A DNA stretch of 7,245 nt from NCBI GenBank assembly GCA_037442465.1, contig JBBIQI010000169.1:1-7245 (forward strand), in the 5' to 3' direction. The stretch is from DSNY01 sp037442465. GTDB lineage: Bacteria; Pseudomonadota; Gammaproteobacteria; Burkholderiales; Burkholderiaceae_F. Within the stretch, counting starts at the first letter, position 1, and every line of letters begins with the position of its first letter. Position numbers and translations under genes: made by a program. The notes below the pieces were generated by a model that was not told the DNA's origin, did no database searches, and worked only from the letters and a program-made list of their open reading frames with translations. This document shows, piece after piece, positions 1 through 6,110 of the stretch.

Positions 1-144
1 CCGCAGCGCGGCCGGCACGCCGTCGGTGCGCGCGGCGGCGCTGCGCGAAGCGAGCGCGACCGCATAGCCTGCGGCCGCCAGCAGGCGCGCGAATGAGGCG
101 CTGATGCCGCTGCCCGCGCCGACGATCAAGGCCGATTTGTCCAT
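1..144 (-). CDS. SDR-family NAD(P)-dependent oxidoreductase (N-terminal part, cut by window edge)
   Basis: The ATG at 144-142 opens a frame that stays open to the window edge, giving 48 residues beginning MDKSALIVGAGSGISASFAR. This is the first beta-alpha-beta unit of a Rossmann fold: a hydrophobic strand (ALIVGAG), a glycine-rich loop, a helix (ASFARLLAAAGY), then a second strand (AVALASR) whose terminal Arg often favours NADP(H) in short-chain dehydrogenases. The usual TGxxxGIG loop reads VGAGSGIS, with Ser in place of the last Gly. The active-site Tyr-x-x-x-Lys lies outside the window, so neither substrate nor activity can be judged. A G-rich stretch (GCGGGGGC) lies about 5 nt before the start as a modest ribosome-binding site. 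The gene follows the zinc-ribbon gene on the same strand with a 56-nt gap, so the two could be co-transcribed. The family call is fairly safe. A specific function is not. Confidence 0.8.
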   Translation of the reverse strand, partial: MDKSALIVGAGSGISASFARLLAAAGYAVALASRSAAARTDGVPAALR

Positions 145-200
145 GTGTGCCCCCGCTCGTTCGCCACGGCGAGCTTACTGCGGGCGACCCGCGGGCGCAT

Positions 201-680
201 TCAACCGTGCGGGATCTGCGCTGCCTTGAACGCATGCGCCAGCGCCGCGGGCGTGAGCTTGCGCAGTTCCTTCAGCGAGTGCAGTTGCTCGCGGCCGCAA
301 CGGCTGCAGCGGTACACCGGGGTGGTCAGGTCGACCGCGAAGGCGTCGATCTGCGGCAGGGCGACGTCGAAGCTGAACGTGTGCCTGTGGTCGGGCTGCG
401 GCTGCAGCTCGCCGCCGCAATCGGCACAATGGAAGTGCTTGACGATCAGCCCCTTTTCGGCGCCGGCGGGCAGCTTCGGCTCGTCGAGCTCGGTCAGGTG
501 GTCGAGCAGCAGCAGCGGGAAGTCCGGTTGCACGAACTGCCGGTGGCCGTTGCCGCAGACGAGCACCGGCATGCCGCGCAGCGTGACCGCGAGCTCCTGG
601 TCCGCGCCGGTGACCTCATCGATGCGCGCGGGCGCGGCCGGTTCGCGGCAGATCGGGCAGGCCTTGGGCTTGTCGGTCAT
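201..680 (-). CDS. Hypothetical protein with two YgiT-like zinc-ribbon modules
   Basis: This encodes 159 residues. The start is fixed by AAGGAGG placed 5 nt before the ATG (680-678); a longer upstream reading has no such site. Cys pairs occur in two similarly spaced modules. Module 1 is C8-x2-C11, then about 30 residues, then C42-G-N-G-H46. Module 2 is C85-x2-C88, then about 36 residues, then C125-x2-C128-G. Each resembles the YgiT-type zinc finger (CxxC, a beta-rich stretch ending in a hydrophobic strand, then CxxCG), so zinc binding is likely. Module 1 replaces its last Cys with a Gly/His arrangement. There is no signal peptide, membrane segment or helix-turn-helix, so this is not a complete MqsA-type antitoxin, and no toxin gene sits beside it. 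The protein is probably cytosolic. I do not recognise a named family. The downstream partner is the SDR gene 56 nt away; the upstream neighbour is divergent. Real gene: near certain. Function: unknown. Confidence 0.87.
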   Translation of the reverse strand: MTDKPKACPICREPAAPARIDEVTGADQELAVTLRGMPVLVCGNGHRQFVQPDFPLLLLDHLTELDEPKLPAGAEKGLIVKHFHCADCGGELQPQPDHRHTFSFDVALPQIDAFAVDLTTPVYRCSRCGREQLHSLKELRKLTPAALAHAFKAAQIPHG

Positions 681-684
681 GGCG

Positions 685-691
685 GCCTCCT
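685..691 (-). promoter_or_regulatory. Strong Shine-Dalgarno for the zinc-ribbon gene
   Basis: On the minus strand the sequence AAGGAGG lies 5 nt (CCGCC, rounding to the normal spacing range) upstream of the ATG at 680-678. It matches the 16S rRNA anti-Shine-Dalgarno core perfectly. It is the strongest ribosome-binding site in the window and decides the start, excluding an upstream in-frame reading that would run to 860. Confidence 0.8.
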
Positions 692-819
692 TGCCGAGGG
701 GACGGCTGCTTCGCGGGCCGCCAGTTTCGGCCGATCGTGGCGCGGCTGCATCGTGGCATTCACGTAAGGGTTGGCGCCGAGCCGCGCAGTGCGATGATCC
801 GCCCGCGAGCCGGCCGACG

Positions 820-1722
820 ATGGAACATGCCCGCGCGATCACCCACGACAACGGTGTCACCGTCGCCTACCGCGTCACGCCGGCGCGGATGCGCGCGCCC
901 GGGCGCGCCGTCGTGCTGCTGCACGGACTGGCGAGCAATCTGACGCGCTGGTCCGAGTTCGTCGAGCACACGGCGCTCGCCGACCGTTGGGACGTTCTAC
1001 GCGTCGATCTGCGCGGCCATGGCGACTCGCCGACGCGCGGCGCGATCGGGCTGGAGCTTTGGTGCGACGACCTCGCCGCAATCCTCGCCGCCGAGGGGCA
1101 TCCGCGCGCGGTGCTCGTCGGTCATAGCCTCGGTGCTCAGGTCGCACTGCACTTCGCGGTGCGATACCCGCAGAACACCGCCGGGCTGGCGCTGATCGAT
1201 CCGGTCTTCCGCGAGGCCTTGCGCGGCCGTTGGCGCATGCTGGCGTGGTTCGGTCCGGTCATTCATGTCGCCGCGCTCGCTGTCCGCGCGGCCAACGCGC
1301 TCGGACTGCGGCGCCGAACGATCGCGCGGCTCGACCTGCGCGCGCTGGACGAAATGGCGCGCCGCGCGCTGGGATCGAAGCAAGCCGAAGCCGAGTTCAT
1401 CCGTCGCTACAGCTCGATGCGAGCGGACCTGCGCAGCTTTCGCACCGCACACTATCTGCAGGAGCTCGTCGAGATGTTCCGGCCGGTCCCGCTGGACAGA
1501 ATCGCCGCGCCCGTGCTCGTGCTGCTGTCTGCCGGCGGCACCTTCGCCGATCCGGACGCGATGCGGCGCTGCCTGCGGCGGTTGGCGCGCGTGCAGGTAC
1601 TGCGCATCGACTGCCATCACTGGCCGTTGACCGAAAGGCCGGTCGAGGTGCGCGAGGCGATCGAGTCCTGGTGCGACCGCCTCGACGTCACGCAGTCCGC
1701 AGCGCCAGGCGACGCGGGTTGA
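820..1722 (+). CDS. Alpha/beta-fold hydrolase
   Basis: This encodes 300 residues, a normal length for a single-domain alpha/beta hydrolase. Visible motifs in order are the oxyanion-loop His-Gly (VVLLHGLASN, H35-G36), the strand and loop VLRVDLRGHGDS (residues 59-70), and the nucleophile elbow GHSLGAQ with Ser103. A cap region rich in Arg and Ala follows (about 130-225), and near the C-terminus RIDCHHWPLTERP supplies the catalytic His (H267 or H266). The catalytic acid is less obvious: Asp244 in GGTFADPD is the best candidate, about three residues later than in the usual G-x-x-D arrangement. No signal peptide is present, so it is cytosolic. The substrate is unknown; esters, lactones and C-C cleavage substrates are all possible. 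The start is the first ATG after the upstream intergenic region, and no good Shine-Dalgarno precedes it. The frame is open further upstream to 145, but that part is antisense to the zinc-ribbon gene and lacks family similarity. Divergent from the zinc-ribbon gene by 139 nt, and convergent with the MFS gene at 2113. Confidence 0.88.
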   Translation: MEHARAITHDNGVTVAYRVTPARMRAPGRAVVLLHGLASNLTRWSEFVEHTALADRWDVLRVDLRGHGDSPTRGAIGLELWCDDLAAILAAEGHPRAVLVGHSLGAQVALHFAVRYPQNTAGLALIDPVFREALRGRWRMLAWFGPVIHVAALAVRAANALGLRRRTIARLDLRALDEMARRALGSKQAEAEFIRRYSSMRADLRSFRTAHYLQELVEMFRPVPLDRIAAPVLVLLSAGGTFADPDAMRRCLRRLARVQVLRIDCHHWPLTERPVEVREAIESWCDRLDVTQSAAPGDAG

Positions 1723-1837
1723 TGCCTGCGACCGGCGGCAGCCGCGGTCTGCGGCGGGAAAGCGACGATCGACGATTACGCAACCTCGTGACACCGCCAC
1801 CTTGCGGTTTCGCTTCGCGCTGGCTGTCGCCGGCTCC

Positions 1838-1979
1838 GAAGGTGTGAATCTTTATGCTGCGCGGCCCGCTGGCGTCGTTGCGCGGTGCTCGGGCCTCGCC
1901 TATCTACTTGATATGTCTCGGCCCTGCGGCTGCGTGCGCCTAGCCAGCGGCCCGCTCGCGACGAAATCTTCACACCTTC
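1838..1979. repeat. 142-bp imperfect palindromic element
   Basis: The ends are an exact 11-bp inverted repeat: GAAGGTGTGAA at 1838-1848 and TTCACACCTTC at 1969-1979. Further in, GCGGCCCGCTGGC (1861-1873) pairs with GCCAGCGGCCCGC (1943-1955) at 12 of 13 positions. GGGCC (1891-1895) pairs with GGCCC (1920-1924), and TATC (1901-1904) with GATA (1910-1913). All pairs share almost the same centre, near 1907, so the whole element could fold as one long interrupted hairpin. It carries no coding frame. A non-coding, small palindromic element in a convergent gap suggests an interspersed repeat, a MITE-like insertion, or a structured RNA or bidirectional terminator. No target-site duplication is obvious. 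That it is repeated elsewhere in the genome is inference; only one copy is in this window. Confidence 0.6.
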
Positions 1980-1981
1980 TC

Positions 1982-2055
1982 CGTCATCCCGAGCGCAGCG
2001 AGGGATCTCGGTACTGCGAGCAGCGGAGATTCCTCGCCCTTGGCTCGGAATGACG
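1982..2055. repeat. REP-like inverted repeat (GTCATYCCGAGC...GAGGRATCT type)
   Basis: The left arm (1982-2009) and right arm (2026-2055) are inverted copies of each other. The outer 13-bp blocks (1982-1994 and 2043-2055) match at 12 of 13 positions, and the inner 11-bp blocks (1999-2009 and 2026-2036) at 10 of 11. A 16-nt loop separates the arms. The arm core, GTCATCCCGAGCGCAGCGAG, resembles a short palindromic intergenic repeat that I recall from many unrelated bacterial genomes. Such elements can stabilise transcript 3' ends or attenuate transcription. This one starts 2 nt after the preceding palindrome and lies 57 nt beyond the stop of the convergent MFS gene, so it may serve as a bidirectional transcription end. 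Confidence 0.7.
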
Positions 2056-2072
2056 AGGGCTCAGCCATGCGG

Positions 2073-2090
2073 GCGCCAAGCGGCTGGCGC
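2073..2090. terminator. Weak hairpin downstream of the MFS gene
   Basis: A 6-bp stem, GCGCCA (2073-2078) with TGGCGC (2085-2090), encloses a 6-nt loop 22 nt past the stop of the minus-strand MFS gene. No U-tract follows it on either strand, so it would be at most a weak or factor-assisted terminator. In sequence this GC-rich, such stems are common by chance. Confidence 0.2.
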
Positions 2091-2112
2091 GTGTCCCGAG
2101 GTTAAGTAATGG

Positions 2113-3303
2113 TCAATAGCGCGGCGCCGGCGGATGATCGGCCGCGAGCAGCGGCCGCAGCATGCGCAGGCCGAGCGCCGGACCGATCGCCAGCCACGGC
2201 AGCACGACCCACAGCGGCCAGCGTTGCGTGAGCCACGCGAAAAGCTGAATCGTCATGATCGAAACCGCAAAGCCGATGCAGTTGACGAAGGTCAGCACGC
2301 TGCCGACGTTGTCGCGCGGCGCGTTCTGCGCCGTGAGCGTCGAAAACTGCGGCGAATCGCCCGCCACGGTCACGCCCCAGACCGCGAGCCACAGCGCGAA
2401 GACCGGCAACGGCGCGGCGAGTGCGAGCGGTGCGGTCGCGCAGCACAGCCCGCTCGCTGCGAGCTGCGCCGCTGCCACACGTGCGCTGCCGTAGCGCGCC
2501 GCCAGCAAGCCGCCGGCGGCGCAGCCAATCGCGCCGGCGCCGATCACGCCAAAGGCCGCCGCTGGCACCTGTGTCGCATCGATGCGCGCGGCGAGGATCG
2601 CGGGCACCAGCACCCACATCGCGTACAGCTCCCACATGTGGCCGAAGTAGCCGAAGGCGGAGGCGCGCACGCGGCGGTCGGTCCAGATCACCGCGAGCGC
2701 CTGTGGGCGGATGCGCGCAGCGTGCGGAAGATGCGGGCTGTCGGGAACGAGCGCATACAGCAGCAGGCCGCCGGAGAGCGCCAGCAGCGAGACGCCAAGC
2801 ATCACCGACTGCCACGGCCACGCGGCGTCGAGCGCGCGCAATCTGTGCGGCGCGGCGGTACCGAGCACGAGTGCACCGATCAACAGCCCCAGGGCGCCGC
2901 CCAGTCCGCGCGAGTACCACGCCGCGGCGATCTTCATGCCGACCGGGTAGATGCCGGCGAGGAAGAAGCCGGTCGCGAAGCGCAGCGCGAGCAGCGCATT
3001 GAAGTCGCGGTCCAGACCCGCGGCCGCCGCGTTGCACGCGCTGCCGGCCAGCGCGCACAGCAGGAACACGAGCCGCGGCGAGTGGCGGTCGGCGATCGTC
3101 AGCAGCGCGAACACCAGCGTGCCGGCGATGAAGCCAAGCTGCACCGCCGAGGTCAGCGTGCCGACCGCCGAGGCCGGCAGCCCCCAGTCGCGCTGCAGGT
3201 CCGGCATCACTGCATTGACCGCGAACCACAGCGACGTACCCGCGAACTGCGCGGCGACGATCGTCGGCAGCACGCGGCGCGGCGCTTGCGTGTCGCCGCT
3301 CAT
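2113..3303 (-). CDS. Major facilitator superfamily (MFS) transporter
   Basis: This encodes 396 residues, typical for a 12-helix MFS carrier in the inner membrane. Hydrophobic segments are spread along the chain, for example near 11-33, 46-70, 77-96, 102-128, 133-152, 165-186, 215-238, 246-268, 276-308 (two), 333-357 and 364-383. A hydrophilic central loop (about 187-212) separates the two six-helix halves. The loop 2-3 motif is degenerate: ADRHSPR at 71-77 keeps the Asp-Arg. Other landmarks are AAQFAGTSLWFA (17-28) in helix 1 and GDSPQFSTLTAQ (315-326) before helix 11. The substrate cannot be told from sequence; the protein resembles drug/anion or CynX-like proton-driven carriers only in general terms. 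I chose the ATG at 3303-3301, just before the first helix. A GTG at 3426 would add 41 polar, unlikely residues. No strong Shine-Dalgarno is visible. The gene lies 187 nt downstream of the MBL-fold gene on the same strand, so co-transcription is possible but unproven. Confidence 0.87.
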   Translation of the reverse strand: MSGDTQAPRRVLPTIVAAQFAGTSLWFAVNAVMPDLQRDWGLPASAVGTLTSAVQLGFIAGTLVFALLTIADRHSPRLVFLLCALAGSACNAAAAGLDRDFNALLALRFATGFFLAGIYPVGMKIAAAWYSRGLGGALGLLIGALVLGTAAPHRLRALDAAWPWQSVMLGVSLLALSGGLLLYALVPDSPHLPHAARIRPQALAVIWTDRRVRASAFGYFGHMWELYAMWVLVPAILAARIDATQVPAAAFGVIGAGAIGCAAGGLLAARYGSARVAAAQLAASGLCCATAPLALAAPLPVFALWLAVWGVTVAGDSPQFSTLTAQNAPRDNVGSVLTFVNCIGFAVSIMTIQLFAWLTQRWPLWVVLPWLAIGPALGLRMLRPLLAADHPPAPRY

Positions 3304-3490
3304 GGCGGCAGGTGCAGCGGCATGGCGCGATGATGGCGCATGCTCCCCGTTGCCCGGTTTGGACGAGCGGCAGGCCGCACGATCAGCGAACGGTGGTGCG
3401 GCGTGCGTGCCGATGCGCGCGCGCACGCGCTGGCGCTGCCGGGCCTTCGCCCCGGTTCGCCTTACTCACAGGGCCGATCGCAGCGCGCGC

Positions 3491-4660
3491 CTAGGCCGTG
3501 AAGATGAACCGCGTCCCCGTCGACGAGCGCACGAAGCGGTCCGGCATGTCTGCCTGCACCATCGAGACGAAGGCTTCGCCCGAGCAGTGCATCGGGATCA
3601 GGAAGTCGGGGTTGAGTCTCTTCAGTTCGTCGAGGGTCTGCCGCTGATACTCGAGCGCGTGCGGCGCGAGGTGAAAGCCGCCGAGAACCGCGTGTACTTT
3701 GTCGGTGCCGGCCACGCGCATGGCAGCGCGCACCGAGTTGACGATGCCACGGTGGCCGCAGGAGGTCATCACCACCAGCCCACGCCCCTTGACGTGGTAC
3801 GCGGTGGCCTGCTCGTGCTCGAAATCGTCGGGCGCCAGCGTCAGGTTGCGCTTGGCTTCCGGCAGACGCTCGGGCGCGCAACCGAGTGCCCCCTGCATGC
3901 CGACCGTCATTCGCGTCGGCGCGAGCACACGCTCGAACGACTGGCGCGCGATCGTGCCGGTGGTGAAGCCGTGGTCGGCAAGAACCGACGGCCGCTCGGC
4001 GAAAGTCAACGTCAACCCGGCGCTGCGGATGGCCTCGCGGTCGAGCGCGCCAAAGCTGCCCGCCTCGCCCGGCACGTTCAACTCACGCGTGCAGAAGCAC
4101 TCCTCGCCACCGAGATAAAACGGCAGCCCGGGCTTGAGCTTGCCCTTGTTGGCTTCCAGAAAACCGACCATTCCCCCAAAGTGGTCGTAATGCCCGTGGC
4201 TCAGCGCCAGCGCGTCGAGCTTCGATGCGTCGATGCCGGCGAGCAGCAGGTTGTTCAGCAGCGCTTCGGGCGTATACCCAAAGTCGATCAGCACCTGGCG
4301 CGTCTCGGTGCCGCGCGTCGACTCGACGTGCAACGACAGTCCCCACTCGTTCTGCAGCGTGCGCCGCGGCGGGGTGCGCGGGGCGACAGCGAAGCCGAGC
4401 CGCTGCACCTGCAAGGGGCCGATCGTGCGGCTCGGCTCGAATGCGTGATGGTACGAGTCGGTCACCACGCGGATCGCCAACCGGTCGACGACCGGCACTT
4501 GCGAGGGCGCATCGATCGGCTTCGCCTCAGCCACGCGCCCGCCGAACACGCCACCGGCGACGAGCGCAGCCAGCGAGCCGGCGCCGGCGCGGAAGAGGCG
4601 CCGCCGTTGCGGGCATGCGAGGTAGGACGAATCGTTGCGGTCGACGGTCAGATCGGGCAT
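3491..4660 (-). CDS. Exported MBL-fold metallohydrolase, RFA-P-synthase-like (COG1237 type)
   Basis: This encodes 389 residues. The N-terminus has a twin-arginine-like motif, QRRRLFRAGAG (18-28), then a hydrophobic Ala/Gly/Leu stretch (27-41) and an A-x-A site ending at Ala46. The mature protein is therefore probably folded in the cytoplasm and exported to the periplasm by Tat. The metallo-beta-lactamase signature is complete: HGHYDH at 155-160 (HxHxDH, two-metal centre), His303 in TSCGHRGIVN and His330 in LGGFHLAP, followed by PMHCSG with His358 and Cys359. The wording SHGHYDHFGG, CGHRGIVN and GGFHL matches the bacterial branch related to archaeal beta-RFA-P synthase (COG1237) better than classical beta-lactamases or glyoxalase II. 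Members in bacteria lack a settled substrate, so resistance should not be inferred. The longer length comes from the signal region and an insertion at about 165-270. The start ATG at 4660 puts the twin arginines at a normal distance. Divergent from the second MFS gene. Confidence 0.87.
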   Translation of the reverse strand: MPDLTVDRNDSSYLACPQRRRLFRAGAGSLAALVAGGVFGGRVAEAKPIDAPSQVPVVDRLAIRVVTDSYHHAFEPSRTIGPLQVQRLGFAVAPRTPPRRTLQNEWGLSLHVESTRGTETRQVLIDFGYTPEALLNNLLLAGIDASKLDALALSHGHYDHFGGMVGFLEANKGKLKPGLPFYLGGEECFCTRELNVPGEAGSFGALDREAIRSAGLTLTFAERPSVLADHGFTTGTIARQSFERVLAPTRMTVGMQGALGCAPERLPEAKRNLTLAPDDFEHEQATAYHVKGRGLVVMTSCGHRGIVNSVRAAMRVAGTDKVHAVLGGFHLAPHALEYQRQTLDELKRLNPDFLIPMHCSGEAFVSMVQADMPDRFVRSSTGTRFIFTA

Positions 4661-4803
4661 AGCGCTGCTCAGGTTCGTTGTTGGGGAGGGTGGTGCGTAC
4701 TCTGATGCCCGGCGTACGGTCGTGTCACGCGGCGCCGCAGCGTTTCGTGGTCCGCGCCGCTCCTGCCTGCGTGCTGCGCATTCGACGCTTGCGCCAATCT
4801 CAT

Positions 4804-4830
4804 TTGTCGCACCGCCCGAGTACGTATCTA
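4804..4830 (+). promoter_or_regulatory. Possible sigma-70-type promoter for the MFS/FAD oxidoreductase pair
   Basis: TTGTCG (4804-4809) and TATCTA (4825-4830) resemble -35 and -10 boxes, with a 15-nt spacer that is shorter than ideal. They fall in the only comparatively A/T-containing patch of the 214-nt divergent region and lie 45 nt before the start codon. Just downstream, TCGCGCGA (4840-4847) and TCGCGCGG (4849-4856) form a tandem near-repeat that could be an operator. This is a weak call made by eye. Confidence 0.25.
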
Positions 4831-4874
4831 ATGCGGACGTCGCGCGAGTCGCGCGGCGCCAGGGAGCCGGGTCG

Positions 4875-6098
4875 ATGAGTCAGGACAGCGGAGCGCAGAA
4901 ATGGTGGTTCGTCACGCTCGCCGCGGCGGCAATGCTGATGGTGACGATGGGCGCGCGCCAGTCGCTCGGACTGTTCGTCTCGCCGCTGAATACCTCGACC
5001 GGGCTCGGGCTGGTGACGGTGAGCTTCGCGATGGCGGTCGGCCAGTTCGTCTGGGGCGCGGCGCAGCCGATCGCCGGCGCGATCGCCGACCGCTACGGCC
5101 CCGGCCGCGTGCTTGCGGCGGGGCTGGTGATCCTCGCCGCCGGCAGCGCATTGACGCCGTGGATGACGACCGGCTTCGGACTCGTGTTCTCGATCGGGCT
5201 GCTGTCGGCGATCGGCGCGGGTGCAGGCAGCTTTTCGGTACTGATCGGCGCGGCCGCACAGCGCGTCTCCGCCGAGCACCGCGGCACCGCGACCGGCGTC
5301 ATCAATGCCGGCGGGTCGTTCGGCCAGTTCGTCTTCGCGCCGATCCTGCAGAAGCTGATCTCGACGATCGGCTGGATGGGCGCGCTGTGGTCGCTCGCGG
5401 TGGTCACGCTCGCCGCGCTGCCGATCGCGCGCTTGCTGCGACGCTCGCCGCAAGCGGCCGCGGCGGCGGCCGCCGCGCACGCAGCCGACGGCGGATTGCG
5501 CAAGGCGGTGCGCGACGCCTTCGCCGACCGCAGCTATCTGCTGCTGCATGCGGGTTTCTTCACCTGTGGCTTCCACATCGCCTTTCTTGTCACGCACCTG
5601 CCCGGCGAAGTCGACCTGTGCGGGCTGCCGGCCTCGGTCGCGAGCTGGTCGCTCGCGTTAATCGGGCTGGCCAACATCGCCGGCAGCCTCGCCGCCGGAT
5701 GGTGGGTCAACCGCTACCGCAGCAAGTACGTGCTCGCCTGGATGTACGGTTCGCGCGCGGTGCTCGTGCTGCTGTATCTGGCGGCGCCGAAGACCGAGCT
5801 GACGTTTTATCTCTTCGCGATCGGGCTGGGCTTCACGTGGCTCGCGACGGTGCCGCCGACAGCGGGCGTGGTCGGCAAGCTGTTCGGCACGCGCTATCTG
5901 GCCACCCTGTTTGGGCTGACGATCCTGACGCACCAGATCGGCGGCTTCTTCGGCGCCTGGCTCGGCGGCATCGCGATGGAGACGAGCGGCAACTACCTGT
6001 GGATGTGGTACGCGGACGCGCTGCTCGCCGCCGCGGCGGCGCTGGTCAATCTGCCGATCCGCGAAGCGAAGATCGAGCGGCGCGCCGTGCCGGCCTGA
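4875..6098 (+). CDS. MFS transporter, monocarboxylate/YcxA-like
   Basis: This encodes 407 residues with about 12 hydrophobic segments, an inner-membrane secondary carrier. The start ATG follows AGGGAG with an 8-nt spacer (4861-4866); the 80 residues of open frame before it are not MFS-like. The loop 2-3 signature is well preserved: GAIADRYGPGRV at 68-79. Other landmarks are GARQSLGLFVSPL (26-38) after the first helix, GAGAGSFSVLIGAAAQR (114-130), GTATGVINAGGSFGQ (137-151) and, in the second half, HQIGGFFGAWLGG (353-365). This overall pattern resembles the monocarboxylate/oxalate-formate-type (YcxA-like) group, which often carries organic acids, but the substrate is unproven. The central loop between helices 6 and 7 has an alanine run (194-201), encoded by GCG/GCC repeats. 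The next gene starts only 12 nt after this stop in the same frame, so the two are almost certainly one operon, and the carrier probably supplies the oxidoreductase's substrate. Confidence 0.9.
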   Translation: MSQDSGAQKWWFVTLAAAAMLMVTMGARQSLGLFVSPLNTSTGLGLVTVSFAMAVGQFVWGAAQPIAGAIADRYGPGRVLAAGLVILAAGSALTPWMTTGFGLVFSIGLLSAIGAGAGSFSVLIGAAAQRVSAEHRGTATGVINAGGSFGQFVFAPILQKLISTIGWMGALWSLAVVTLAALPIARLLRRSPQAAAAAAAAHAADGGLRKAVRDAFADRSYLLLHAGFFTCGFHIAFLVTHLPGEVDLCGLPASVASWSLALIGLANIAGSLAAGWWVNRYRSKYVLAWMYGSRAVLVLLYLAAPKTELTFYLFAIGLGFTWLATVPPTAGVVGKLFGTRYLATLFGLTILTHQIGGFFGAWLGGIAMETSGNYLWMWYADALLAAAAALVNLPIREAKIERRAVPA

Positions 6099-6110
6099 TC
6101 CGTTCGATGC

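Larger units (their letters stand above)
1723..2112. other. 390-nt convergent intergenic region
   Basis: This gap lies between two convergent genes, so it should contain transcription ends rather than promoters. I see no credible coding frame. It holds two palindromic elements (1838-1979 and 1982-2055), listed separately. Weaker hairpins are also present: GCCGC/GCGGC at 1741-1755, ACCGC/GCGGT at 1793-1808 and GCGCCA/TGGCGC at 2073-2090. None is followed by a convincing T-run. The 1723-1837 part shows nothing else. Confidence 0.7.

Noticed and set aside
145..819. Upstream extension of the alpha/beta hydrolase frame to 145
   Set aside because: The added 225 residues are antisense to the zinc-ribbon gene, are rich in Ser, Arg and Ala, and precede the natural start of the hydrolase fold. 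The ATG at 820 gives a normal-length protein.
1741..1808. Hairpins GCCGC/GCGGC and ACCGC/GCGGT as a hydrolase terminator
   Set aside because: The stems are only 5 bp long and lack a following T-run beyond two or three bases, which is weak support in this composition.
2134..3333. A 399-codon plus-strand open frame
   Set aside because: It is the antisense shadow of the minus-strand MFS gene. The translation is extremely Arg/Gln/His-rich with no hydrophobic or motif structure.
3304..3426. Longer MFS start at the GTG at 3426
   Set aside because: It would put 41 polar, Arg/His/Pro-rich residues before the first membrane helix, with no visible ribosome-binding site. The ATG at 3303 starts just ahead of the first helix.
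3413..3430. An 18-nt alternating purine-pyrimidine run (possible Z-DNA)
   Set aside because: CG/CA alternation of this length is expected by chance in sequence this GC-rich, and nothing around it suggests a function.
3491..4660. A beta-lactamase antibiotic-resistance gene
   Set aside because: The MBL signature is present, but the surrounding motifs (CGHRGIVN, GGFHL) fit the RFA-P-synthase-like group, not class B beta-lactamases.
2951..4705. A 584-codon open frame on the plus strand
   Set aside because: It lies antisense to the well-supported MFS and MBL genes, its translation is rich in Arg, Ala and Gly without domain motifs, and it is explained by the stop-poor, GC-rich composition.
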